Assembly (NCBI GenBank): GCA_051872395.1
Contig: JBJEDU010000030.1
Location: 1-64,000 of the forward strand
Direction: 5' to 3'
DNA: 64,000 bases
Source: JBJEDU01 sp051872395
GTDB taxonomy: Bacteria > Bacillota_I > Bacilli_A > RFN20 > CAG-826
The notes below the pieces were generated by a model, which made no database searches, had not been told where the DNA came from, and saw only the letters and a program-made list of their open reading frames with translations. Positions 24,941 to 34,776 of this stretch are shown one piece after another. The position numbers were made by a program, and so were the translations under genes. How positions within the stretch are numbered: position 1 is the stretch's first letter; the number at the start of each line of letters is the position of its first letter.

Positions 24941-27900
24941 ATGAAAAAGAAGAAACATTCGTTTACATTTCTAACATTTATGCTCGGTGCGACATTAATT
25001 GTCTCAACAACATCAATGTTAGCAAGCTGCAGTCAAGTAGAGGAGCATGAATATGTTGTTCATTTTGAAACTAACTGTAATACAACTATTCCTGATCGAA
25101 TCTACAACACCAAAAAGAAAAATGAATTCACTCTTCCAACTTCTAGTGAACTCACCAAATTTGGTTACAAATTATTAGGTTGGTGTTACGATGAACAACT
25201 TTCTAATGATGTTAATCCTTCGAATATCATCATTACAAGTGATACGACATTGTACGCAAAATGGGAAGCTGGTAAATATCAAATTTCTTTTGATACAGAC
25301 ACTGATGAAGTAATTGAAAATATGCCAATTTCTTATGGTGAAACAGTTACTCTCCCAACACCTAAAGATAAAGTTATTGCTGGTACCGGATATAAATTTA
25401 AAAGATGGTACTACGTCGCTAATAGCAGTTATCACACTGATACATTTACATTAAATTATCCACAAAATGTTTCATTATTAGCAGAATACGATTATCTTGT
25501 TAGATCAAGTTATATCATCGATGAAGATGGATATTATCGCATTAAATCAACATTAGCGATTACGGAAATCTCCTCGATGCCATTGGCGTATGGTACATTC
25601 TCTGCTTCCATTACTTATGATGCATTTACAGCAAATAAAGGCGGATTTGTTTGGAACGCAACTCTCGATCCAGATACAGAATCCCCATGGGAAGGTGTTT
25701 CACAATTCTATGTGTTACATATGAATCCATCAAGTGGCGCGATCCAATTAGCGTACAATGATGGCTTATCATTATCTACTTCCTATCACGTTTTAAAAAC
25801 TGTCGCTTTAAGTGGATTGACTGAAAATGTCAAAACTAAATACACTGAAGCGAAAGAAAAGAATGAACCAGTCACATTTGATTTCTCTGTTACTTTCTCT
25901 TCAACAGAAATCAAAATCGAATTAGATGGAGAAACTCAAATCGATTACACTGGTGCTTTCCCAGTCTTAAAAGGTCTTGGTGTTGGATTTAGAGCCAATG
26001 ATAAATCTATCAAATTCTCTAATCCAAAAATTACCCCAACTCATTATCAAATTGATTTTGATGTTGATGGTGGAGACCCAGTTGATTTAATTAGAATACC
26101 AGTTAACACTTCAGTCAATGATTCTGAATTCACTCTTCCAACCCCAGTCAAACAAGGATACGAATTCCTTTATTGGGCTGATGAAAATGGAACAGAATAT
26201 ACCGGAAATGAAGTTGTTAGCACTAATATCACATTAAAAGCTGTTTATGAACAAATTCCAGGTGGCACCTTTGTCACTTATGTCACAAACAACGAAGATT
26301 CAGTTCCTGTCAAATTCATTAGAAGCGGTAGCACTTTAGGTGAATTACCAGATGTTAGTAAATTAGGTTTCGATTTAACTGGTTGGTTTATGTTAGATGG
26401 CGATAATGAAGTCGCGGTCAATGAAGACACAACATTCGTTGATAGCACATATGATGGTGAAGCCACTAAAGTAACAATCTATGCGAAATGGATTAAAAAT
26501 AGTCCAGAAGACGAAATCGAAATCGATATTAGAAAAGGTACATATCCAGTCGACACTGATTACGACGGATATACCGCATATACCGCGAGCAAAAATAGTT
26601 TCGCGACAATTGGTACCCTCAGTGAAGGTACATTTACAACATTCATTAAATTTGCCCCACTCAATGGTAATGGTCTTGTTATTGGTGGTGATTTATTAGA
26701 TAACTTCGGTTATCAATGCAACGCTGACTTTATGCAAACTGGTTCTAAATATTATTATTGGCATTTCAATAATGGTACTGGTGTTTACCAATTCGCTAAA
26801 GTGACAGATCCAAATAATGATTTAAGTACAAATATCACTAACCCAGGTTATGACGTTTTATATAATGGTCAAATTGAGAATTTCACTGCTGGAAGCCGTC
26901 ATTTATTATCGGTTACCACTCACTATTCTTCATTGACTACTCGTGTCTTTGAATTATCTATTGATGGTGAATATATTAGCACTGTCGTTGATGATGGAAC
27001 CATCGCGGGTGAAGTCATTACTGGCGATTACATTGGATTTAGAAACCAAGGTGGTGCTTGTACATATTATGGAATCGATTTAACTAGAGAAAGTGAAATG
27101 GATTGTACCACTGTTAACTTAGATATCGATGGTGCAGTTACTACCTATTCAAGACATAACGGTTGGGAATTAGTGTTACCAACCCCAGTCAAAGATGGCT
27201 ACGCTTTCGTTGGTTGGACCACAGTCAAAGATGATGTCACTACTTTAGTAGAAGACACCATCATTATGAGTGATTCTTTAAGTGGTAAAACATATTATTC
27301 ATATTTCATTGATTCAAGTAAGTCACTTCTCATCATTGACACTAATGGTGGAGTCTCTTCTCAATCAATCGTTATCGTTGATGCAAATTCAAACTTATTG
27401 AGTGCATTAGAAGATCCAACCAAAAAAGGATTTAAATTCGTTGGTTGGGTTGATGAAGAAGGTAATGACATTACCGAAACAACTCTCGCTGATAAACTCA
27501 TTTTCAACCTTAAAGCTGTTTGGGGTGCGGTCAGTGAAAACATTCTTGAAATTGACGCTGTTAACTCCAGTTTAAAAACCACGATGAAAATCGATGAAGA
27601 TGATGTTTATAAATATTATGCAATGTCTTCAAGTACTGGCTTTGCAACATTTAACGATTCATTCACATTCGGTTCTATTAAAGGATTCTATAAACCAAAA
27701 GGCGCTTTCAGCAAAGGAGATTATGGTATTGCCTTTAGAGGAACGAATTTAGCAACCACAACAAGCAGTAGCAATTATAGTTATTACTCTTGTTACACCT
27801 TTAGATTCAAAGAAAATACAGGCGGTATGGAACTATATGATATGGGTGACTCAACTGGCACGGCGAAAGCAACTGTTTTAGCACCTGCTGTTAGTTGGGC

Positions 27901-28126
27901 AACTAAATTCCCAAATACTTCATTTTTAGATGATATCCACTCATTCGAAATCAGTTTTATTGAAAACGATGCAGGTGGAGCAGCAATTAAAATTTATGTC
28001 GATGATGTTCTCATCTTTGATGTGACGACAACTTCTGTTTATGCTGGCACAGAACTCGGATTACGTTTAACCGGTAATACCGCTTCCTCATCAACTGGTT
28101 CATTCTTCGGCATTCATATAGATTAA
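24941..28126 (+). CDS. Large lipoprotein with InlB B-repeats (Flg_new) and LamG-like domains
   Basis: From ATG 24941, after AAGGAG, it has 1061 residues; the TTG at 24917 is not a supported start. An N-terminal signal ends in the lipobox MLASC, so it is a membrane lipoprotein. InlB B-repeat/Flg_new units (pattern F-x-T-N/D...G-x-x-W...Y-A-x-W) recur near residues 40-110, 115-180, 375-440, 445-520, 735-800 and 805-865. Between them lie three beta-sandwich domains (about 190-370, 545-735, 870-1060) of the GFRANDKSIKFSN / IGFRNQGGACTYYG type, resembling LamG-like glycan-binding modules. No catalytic motif is evident. In this operon it may capture polysaccharide at the surface, which is inference. 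Confidence 0.78.
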   Translation: MKKKKHSFTFLTFMLGATLIVSTTSMLASCSQVEEHEYVVHFETNCNTTIPDRIYNTKKKNEFTLPTSSELTKFGYKLLGWCYDEQLSNDVNPSNIIITSDTTLYAKWEAGKYQISFDTDTDEVIENMPISYGETVTLPTPKDKVIAGTGYKFKRWYYVANSSYHTDTFTLNYPQNVSLLAEYDYLVRSSYIIDEDGYYRIKSTLAITEISSMPLAYGTFSASITYDAFTANKGGFVWNATLDPDTESPWEGVSQFYVLHMNPSSGAIQLAYNDGLSLSTSYHVLKTVALSGLTENVKTKYTEAKEKNEPVTFDFSVTFSSTEIKIELDGETQIDYTGAFPVLKGLGVGFRANDKSIKFSNPKITPTHYQIDFDVDGGDPVDLIRIPVNTSVNDSEFTLPTPVKQGYEFLYWADENGTEYTGNEVVSTNITLKAVYEQIPGGTFVTYVTNNEDSVPVKFIRSGSTLGELPDVSKLGFDLTGWFMLDGDNEVAVNEDTTFVDSTYDGEATKVTIYAKWIKNSPEDEIEIDIRKGTYPVDTDYDGYTAYTASKNSFATIGTLSEGTFTTFIKFAPLNGNGLVIGGDLLDNFGYQCNADFMQTGSKYYYWHFNNGTGVYQFAKVTDPNNDLSTNITNPGYDVLYNGQIENFTAGSRHLLSVTTHYSSLTTRVFELSIDGEYISTVVDDGTIAGEVITGDYIGFRNQGGACTYYGIDLTRESEMDCTTVNLDIDGAVTTYSRHNGWELVLPTPVKDGYAFVGWTTVKDDVTTLVEDTIIMSDSLSGKTYYSYFIDSSKSLLIIDTNGGVSSQSIVIVDANSNLLSALEDPTKKGFKFVGWVDEEGNDITETTLADKLIFNLKAVWGAVSENILEIDAVNSSLKTTMKIDEDDVYKYYAMSSSTGFATFNDSFTFGSIKGFYKPKGAFSKGDYGIAFRGTNLATTTSSSNYSYYSCYTFRFKENTGGMELYDMGDSTGTAKATVLAPAVSWATKFPNTSFLDDIHSFEISFIENDAGGAAIKIYVDDVLIFDVTTTSVYAGTELGLRLTGNTASSSTGSFFGIHID

Positions 28127-28171
28127 TCAAAACAAAAATAATTTAAAAATTTATTAAAGAAAGGAGTTTAT

Positions 28172-31100
28172 ATGAAAAAACTAATTAAGTGGCTATTTCC
28201 TATTCTTGGTGTTACCTCTTGTTTTGCCTTAATGGTTTCTGTATTTTCTAACGGTGGAAATAAATATATTTCTACAACTAAAAATAATACCTCCAGTCCT
28301 GAATACACTATTAATTTCACGGACAAAGAAAACCATGTCGAGACAAGTGGAACTGGAACTGTAACTGCTAAAACAGTTATGGGAAATGAGATTGAATTTG
28401 CTTACACTGATGCGACGAGTACCTCGGATAGCTTTGTTATCCTTGCCAGTGGTGGTTCGTTCTACAATAATTATTCCGTCAGTGTTGTTGGAAATAATAG
28501 ACTCAGTGGTGTTTATTCCGTAACCGCAACCTTTAGTGGAACACTAAATCTCGATTACACATGGAATGAAACACTTGAAAGTGGAGAACCATATCTCCGC
28601 AGCGGAATCGTATTACAAACAGGTGTCGAATTTACCTTTGGTAATGAAACACCAAGTTTCTTAAAATTCTCTGCAGGAACTGCTGTAACTATTGAAAGTA
28701 TCAATGTTAAATATTCATGTTCTTACTCTGATATCCCAGATTCAGTTTACAAAATCAGTAATCCAAACGATTTAGTCAACTTTACTTATCTTGTTAATAA
28801 TGGTTTACAAGATTTATCAGCAATTTTATTAGACGATATCAATATGGATGGTGTTTCATATTCTGGTATTGATACAACTTATACTGGTACATTTAATGGT
28901 AATAACCATGCAATTACTGGTTTATCCTTCTCAACTGGAGGAGTTAAATGTAACGATTCTTTATTTGCCATTTTAGGTGATGGAGGCGTTATTCAAAACT
29001 TAGATGTCACCGCGACTCTTACTAATGTTGATACAAGAAACGCTATCATCGTTGGTGAAATGACAGGAGCGTCCACAATTAAAAATTGTATTGCTCGTGG
29101 AACTGTTACTGCGAAAGCAACAGCCGACGAAGGTATTGGTGGTGTTGTTGGATATATTAGTTCCACTACTGGTGCAGTAGTTGATAATTGTGTTAATTTT
29201 GCTTCAGTTACTTCTCCTTCTAACGGTTCTTTTGGTAGAAGAGTAGCAGGCATTGTTGGTGGTACTGGTTCTTCTTCTTCTTCTGCTCCTACAAAAGCAA
29301 CAATTACCAATTGTACAAATTATGGAAAAATTTACGCTCGTAGCTATGCTGGTGGAATTGTTGGTCAATTAGGTTATGGTACAACCCAAGTAGTTGACGG
29401 TAATAAAAACTATGGCATTATTGACACTGTAAATGGTGGTTATGGTGGTGGAATTGTTGGAAGATTCCTCCAAGGCACTATTACAAATAATTTTTCCGGT
29501 GGCGGATATGTGTATGGAACTACAACACGTATTACTGTTGGGCACAAAACTACTACCACAACCGATGAAGATGGAAATAGTACAACAACAACTACATATT
29601 TAAAAATGGATGATATCAGCATAATTGCTAAAAAAGTACCTACTACAGTTAATTATCTTGCTTCTGCATCTGATAAATCAGTCGCAGGTTATGAAACAAT
29701 TGGTTCAGGAAGCACAAATTATGGTTATTGTGTTGGTGAATTTAATGGTACTGGCGTAATTGATGATACTAATATTGCTGGCTGGTCTGGTTCGAAAACT
29801 GCTGCTTCAGCCTTATCTGGTACAGGTACAGAAGAAGATCCATATTTAATTGTTAGAGCAAAAGATTATTTTGCTTTAAGGGATATTTGTAATGCTTCTT
29901 CATCAGACGTTCATTTTAAATTAATGAAAGATATTGATTTAGATTATCATAAAGATGATCCTGATTATAGTGCTAGTACAAATACTGCTTATAGTCTTAT
30001 TATTGGAACTGCTGCTGCTAAAACTGAAGCATTAGCATTTAAGGGCACATTTGATGGAAATGGTCATACTATTTATAATTTCTCATCATCTACCGGCGAT
30101 ACAATTGGTTCAGGATTATTTTCTTACACTGATGGTGCAACCATCAAAAATGTTACTTTTGTTAACCCAACAATTAAAAATGTCAAATCAAAAGGTATGA
30201 TTGCTGTTGTTACTGGTTCTACAACAGGTGTAACAATTGAAAAAGTTAACGTTGTTGGTGGTAGAGTTAATAGTACGAATGAAGTAGGTAGTTTAGTTGG
30301 TACTGTCAAATCTGGTACCGCTACAATTACAAATTGTTCTAGCTCTGCTACTATAACTGGTACAAATAGTGTTGGTGGTTTTGTTGGTGGCGTTGGTTTT
30401 ACTAACAATAGTACTTCAACAACCGCTGCAACATTAGATATTCAAAATTCTACATTTACTGGTACCATTACTACTTCAGCGGCTTCATCTTCTACATTTA
30501 CTGGTGTCGGTGGTATTGTTGGTGCTTCTGGTACCATTGATTCAATCACTATTGATGGTTGTGTTAACGTAGGTTCAGTGACAGACGAATATAACGAAGG
30601 TGTCGGTGGCATCTTTGGTAAAAATGTTGAAATCGAAACTACCTCTGCTATTACAATAAGTGATTGTAAAAACTATGGTGCTATTGCAGGTGTTGATAGT
30701 GTCGGTGGTATTGTTGGACACGCTAGTGAAACAACAAATACCTCAATCGTTTCAAACAGTAATAACTATGGTAATATCGCTGGTTCAGATACTTCTACTG
30801 CAGTAGGTGGTATCTTCGGTACAAAGAACTGGGCGGCAGAAAGCTGCAATACTTCAAAAACTGCTACAGTTATTTCTGGTACATATAAAGCCGAAACTGT
30901 ATTTGGTGAAACAACAGTTTATTTAGCTGGTGTTGATAACAAAACAGAATCAAATACAGACTGTGGATTATGCAACCCAGAAACATACGTTGCTCCAAGT
31001 AAATTAATTAAAAATACTGTGACGACCGTCAGTGCGCATTTAGCGCACTACGGCCGTTACGCCGAACTTAATAATGGCAAAAACATCTTCACTTATAGTG

Positions 31101-32155
31101 GTGGATATTTTCTTTCTACGACAGATGGTTTTACTTATGGAAGTTTTACTTCCTTTAAAACTTTAGAAACAGAATATGTGCCTATCTATAATGGTAATTC
31201 TTCTTATGTTTTGACTATCGCTAATTTAGAACCATTAGTGCTTCCAGATGGAAGACTTGTCATTTTTTATCGTTCAATGCTCAAAGATGTTTATTCATCT
31301 ATTAGAGCAAGAATTTCTACTGACAATGGAGTCACATTTTCTTCTCCAATCATTATTTTAGAGAATTATGGATCGCTCGGTATGTATGAACCTTTTGGGG
31401 TTATCGATGATAATACTATTCAGCTATTTATTTCATGCGATATTTCCTCTACTTTAGATGGAGGTTATGGTCCTGATAACACCTCCTTAATATGCAAAAA
31501 CGGATATCAAAATATTGTGCGTATTCCTATCGATATATCCACGAAGAGTACTTTTAATATTGGTGATCCCACCCCAGTCATAAAAGGTACCACTAATTAT
31601 CGTCGTCCAGGGATGAGCGTCGTTTCTCAACTTCTCGATGGTAGTTACGCAATGGTTATTGAACATAATGGAACTTTGTCCTCGACCTCCAATTACAAAA
31701 TGCGCATCGCAATATCCTATTCCAAAGACTTATTAACTTGGACCACCCCAAAAGATTTAATTCTTCCTTCTCAAAGTGGGGAGAAAGTTATTAATGGTGT
31801 CGCTGATATATACCGTGCTCAAGCGCCCTATATCCAAGTACTTCCTAGTGGGCAAATCGCTGTTAGTTATATGACTAATGAATTTTATGAAGGTGATTAT
31901 TTTGAAACTGATAATGATATTTTTAGAACAGTGGAATTATCCGTTTCAACAAAAAGAGTAAATTATAATGACACAGTCGAAATGGAAAGAGTGGAATTCG
32001 CTGGTCATCATGAATATAACCATGGTTCTTCTTTTGGTAGTTGTAAAATTATCAAAGGAGAATTGGTGTTAATCTACACAGATTATGAAATCACTGACGA
32101 AAGTTTTAATCGAACTTCCGAAGGATTTTCATTTTCAAGAATTACTATTTTATAG
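28172..32155 (+). CDS. Giant secreted protein: GLUG repeats plus sialidase-like beta-propeller
   Basis: 1327 residues with a signal peptide (MKKLIKWLFPILGVTSCFALM). Residues 30-185 are a beta-rich domain. About 190-920 contain repeated GLUG-type units (GGIVGQLGYG, NKNYGIID, VGGIFGKN, CKNYGAI...), predicted to form an elongated beta helix for adhesion or glycan contact. Residues 950-1327 form a sialidase-like propeller with one Asp-box (STDNGVTFSSP) and repeated L-x-L-P-x-G-x-x motifs (LEPLVLPDGRLVIFY, IQVLPSGQIAVSY); GH33 or GH93 (exo-arabinanase) are the nearest ideas. With GH43 partners, GH93 is attractive but unproven. No anchor is visible at the C-terminus. Codon choice and composition change sharply near 31020, the joint of the two halves. 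Confidence 0.72.
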   Translation: MKKLIKWLFPILGVTSCFALMVSVFSNGGNKYISTTKNNTSSPEYTINFTDKENHVETSGTGTVTAKTVMGNEIEFAYTDATSTSDSFVILASGGSFYNNYSVSVVGNNRLSGVYSVTATFSGTLNLDYTWNETLESGEPYLRSGIVLQTGVEFTFGNETPSFLKFSAGTAVTIESINVKYSCSYSDIPDSVYKISNPNDLVNFTYLVNNGLQDLSAILLDDINMDGVSYSGIDTTYTGTFNGNNHAITGLSFSTGGVKCNDSLFAILGDGGVIQNLDVTATLTNVDTRNAIIVGEMTGASTIKNCIARGTVTAKATADEGIGGVVGYISSTTGAVVDNCVNFASVTSPSNGSFGRRVAGIVGGTGSSSSSAPTKATITNCTNYGKIYARSYAGGIVGQLGYGTTQVVDGNKNYGIIDTVNGGYGGGIVGRFLQGTITNNFSGGGYVYGTTTRITVGHKTTTTTDEDGNSTTTTTYLKMDDISIIAKKVPTTVNYLASASDKSVAGYETIGSGSTNYGYCVGEFNGTGVIDDTNIAGWSGSKTAASALSGTGTEEDPYLIVRAKDYFALRDICNASSSDVHFKLMKDIDLDYHKDDPDYSASTNTAYSLIIGTAAAKTEALAFKGTFDGNGHTIYNFSSSTGDTIGSGLFSYTDGATIKNVTFVNPTIKNVKSKGMIAVVTGSTTGVTIEKVNVVGGRVNSTNEVGSLVGTVKSGTATITNCSSSATITGTNSVGGFVGGVGFTNNSTSTTAATLDIQNSTFTGTITTSAASSSTFTGVGGIVGASGTIDSITIDGCVNVGSVTDEYNEGVGGIFGKNVEIETTSAITISDCKNYGAIAGVDSVGGIVGHASETTNTSIVSNSNNYGNIAGSDTSTAVGGIFGTKNWAAESCNTSKTATVISGTYKAETVFGETTVYLAGVDNKTESNTDCGLCNPETYVAPSKLIKNTVTTVSAHLAHYGRYAELNNGKNIFTYSGGYFLSTTDGFTYGSFTSFKTLETEYVPIYNGNSSYVLTIANLEPLVLPDGRLVIFYRSMLKDVYSSIRARISTDNGVTFSSPIIILENYGSLGMYEPFGVIDDNTIQLFISCDISSTLDGGYGPDNTSLICKNGYQNIVRIPIDISTKSTFNIGDPTPVIKGTTNYRRPGMSVVSQLLDGSYAMVIEHNGTLSSTSNYKMRIAISYSKDLLTWTTPKDLILPSQSGEKVINGVADIYRAQAPYIQVLPSGQIAVSYMTNEFYEGDYFETDNDIFRTVELSVSTKRVNYNDTVEMERVEFAGHHEYNHGSSFGSCKIIKGELVLIYTDYEITDESFNRTSEGFSFSRITIL

Positions 32156-32170
32156 GAGTTAGTAGCAATA

Positions 32171-34756
32171 ATGAAAAAGAAAAACTTAATAATTTATTCA
32201 TTAATTTTATTTCCAACACTTCCCTTTCTTTCTTCATGTAATAATAATTCTTCAAAATTAGCGCCTATTTTTGAAGAAGATGAAATTTCATATCAAAAAG
32301 AAGAATATGAAACTTATCATAATTACATTGAAATATTTGATGACAAAGGCACTTTGTATCAAATTGGTGACCCATATATCTTAAGATATAATGGTAAATA
32401 TTATTTATATTCATCAAATACTGGCACTAATATTAACAATGGTATTCCTTGTTGGGTTTCATCAAATTTAGTGGATTGGACTTTTGATAGTTGGGTGTAT
32501 GGTGATGGCACGACAAATAGTGGTGGAGCCTATACCTATACCGCTTTCGCTCCAGAAGTAACATATTATAATGGTTATTTCTATATGTGCGAAGCTCCAA
32601 ATGGTAATGGTCATTACATTTTTAGATGTGACACTCCAGATGGAAAATTTGAAAGAGTTTCCGACAATATTGGTTTAGGTATTGATGGTTCATTATATGT
32701 TGAAAACGGCAAATTATATTTACTGAGCGCTGCTAGTGGATATAGTGGAGGTTCTATTGGATACGCTCTTTTAACCGTCGGTGAAGATGGAAGAGTTACT
32801 GCCGGTGTTCGTAATGGTATCAATGTCGCAACATTGAATGGTTGGACTGAAGGTCCTGGATATTTTGAAAGAAATGGTTATCGCTATTTGACTTATACTG
32901 GTAACCATGTCAATGCTTCTAGTTACCGTGTTGCGTACGCTTACACTAATTCGACATCATTATTTAAAAGTTTAGTTACTACTGATAATAACATCATTTT
33001 AATTTCAACTGGTGATACGACTCCATATCCATATGAAGGTGGATATAATGGTGATCCTACTCAAACTGTTTCTCTTGATACTTATCGTGGTTTAGGGCAT
33101 AGCGCAAATGTGTTAGGTCCAAACCTCGATAGTGAATATATTTCCTATCATAATGCTGGTAGAATTACTCACAATAATTTAAGTACGACTCCAAAATTTA
33201 ATCGTCGATTAAATGTTTCTCAATTATTTACTGATAATAAAAATCTCTCAGTTAATGGTTTATGTATCTATGATACAGTTAAACCAACACTTCCAGATTT
33301 TTCTTTAGTCAATAATCCTGAAGAAGATAAATTAGATAATTCCTCTAATGAATATAATTTATCTAATAAAATGACTGGAGATATTTATACAGTTGAATTC
33401 AATATTAAACTTGATTCTTTAAATAAAGCCAATGTCGTCTTTAGTTATGTTGATGATAATAACTTCTCTTCTGTGGAAGTTGATGGAGAAACTATCAAAT
33501 TACATAAAACCACTGAAGGAGAAAAAGAAACTTTATTAACTTCACAAATTTTAGTTAGCGATAATAAAGATGCTTATCACACTATTAAAGTTGTTAATGG
33601 TCAAGATAAATGTTCTTTATATTACGATAATGATCTTGAAGGTAGTGTTTCCACTAATGCTGGTAAAGAAGGCTATGTTGGAGTTAGTAAAGACTTAGTG
33701 ATGGGCGAAGTTAGTTTCACTAATGACGCTTATGGAACTTCTGATTTTGAAGCGATTAAAAATTTAGGAGCGCAATTCCCTTCTATCAATTACTTAAAAG
33801 AAGAAAAGAGAGGATTTTCTATCGCTAACGCTACACTTAAAGAAGGTGGAGTTAGACAAAACGAAAAAGAAAATACTTCATTAGTGAATGAAGAAACTCT
33901 TGTTACCTTAAATAAAAACGATTGGGTTAAATACGCCATCAACGCTCCAACTGAAGGTGACTACGGACTTTATTTAAAAGTTAATAACGCTTCATTAAAT
34001 TCTAAATTTAGAGTTGTTATCGATGATACTGATGTATTTGATATGAGTATTAGTGACGCTACTATTGATGAAGATAATAATGTCTTTGTTTATACTGGCT
34101 TATTCAACATCAAAGAAAAAGGTATTCATTCATTAAAAATATTATGTGACTCTAAAGAATTATCATTCTCTATGGTCGAAACTAGAAAGAGCGATAATGT
34201 TGATTCTTTTGAAAATTCATTGACGGAAGAATTTGAACAATCAACCACTATCATGGGATCATATAAAACTGATATCGGTGGACTTCAAACCAAAACATCT
34301 GAAGTAGAAACGATGATTTATTTTGGTGATAGTGCAAAATCTAATTTTGAATTAAATGTTAATGTCGCCTTAATTGGTGGCGATGCTGGCATTGTCTTTA
34401 GAACAAAAAATTATTCATATACCACCATTTCTGGTTCTGTTAATGGTAGTAATACATTCCAAGGTTATTATTTATCATTACAAACTAATGGAATTATGAA
34501 TTTATATAAATATAACTATGGTTACGACACTTTAGAAACGGTCGTACCAGAGGATAATAACGGAAACTTGTTATTAGGAGTTACAGCATCAATTAAAGTT
34601 AGCGTCAAAGTGATTAACAATGTCATTAAAGTTAGCCTTAATAATAAAGAATATATATCTATTAGTGACACTGACCCATTCATTAATGGATATGTTGGTT
34701 TCTACACTAAAAATACCCAAATATCCTATAAGGATTTGGAATACAAAATTATTTAA
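32171..34756 (+). CDS. Lipoprotein GH43 glycoside hydrolase with CBM6-like and LamG-like modules
   Basis: 861 residues with a lipobox (FLSSC). The GH43 propeller occupies about 40-370 with acidic sites in QIGDPYILRYNGKYYLYSS (Asp), GIDGSLYVENGKLYL (Asp) and GWTEGPGYFERNGYRYL (Glu). A concanavalin-like sandwich follows (about 380-540), then a CBM6-like module (about 555-680; NDWVKYAINAPTEGDYGLYL is the usual CBM6 pattern) and a C-terminal 3-keto-disaccharide-hydrolase/LamG-like domain (700-861). It should cleave polysaccharide at the outer surface and hand oligosaccharides to the importer encoded next. Starts 15 bases after the preceding stop. Confidence 0.87.
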   Translation: MKKKNLIIYSLILFPTLPFLSSCNNNSSKLAPIFEEDEISYQKEEYETYHNYIEIFDDKGTLYQIGDPYILRYNGKYYLYSSNTGTNINNGIPCWVSSNLVDWTFDSWVYGDGTTNSGGAYTYTAFAPEVTYYNGYFYMCEAPNGNGHYIFRCDTPDGKFERVSDNIGLGIDGSLYVENGKLYLLSAASGYSGGSIGYALLTVGEDGRVTAGVRNGINVATLNGWTEGPGYFERNGYRYLTYTGNHVNASSYRVAYAYTNSTSLFKSLVTTDNNIILISTGDTTPYPYEGGYNGDPTQTVSLDTYRGLGHSANVLGPNLDSEYISYHNAGRITHNNLSTTPKFNRRLNVSQLFTDNKNLSVNGLCIYDTVKPTLPDFSLVNNPEEDKLDNSSNEYNLSNKMTGDIYTVEFNIKLDSLNKANVVFSYVDDNNFSSVEVDGETIKLHKTTEGEKETLLTSQILVSDNKDAYHTIKVVNGQDKCSLYYDNDLEGSVSTNAGKEGYVGVSKDLVMGEVSFTNDAYGTSDFEAIKNLGAQFPSINYLKEEKRGFSIANATLKEGGVRQNEKENTSLVNEETLVTLNKNDWVKYAINAPTEGDYGLYLKVNNASLNSKFRVVIDDTDVFDMSISDATIDEDNNVFVYTGLFNIKEKGIHSLKILCDSKELSFSMVETRKSDNVDSFENSLTEEFEQSTTIMGSYKTDIGGLQTKTSEVETMIYFGDSAKSNFELNVNVALIGGDAGIVFRTKNYSYTTISGSVNGSNTFQGYYLSLQTNGIMNLYKYNYGYDTLETVVPEDNNGNLLLGVTASIKVSVKVINNVIKVSLNNKEYISISDTDPFINGYVGFYTKNTQISYKDLEYKII

Positions 34757-34776
34757 AACCGGAGGTTTATAATTTT

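Noticed and set aside
28993..30408. Long minus-strand open frames opposite the GLUG repeats
   Set aside because: They are Pro/Val-rich shadows of Gly/Thr repeat codons, without ribosome sites or family features.
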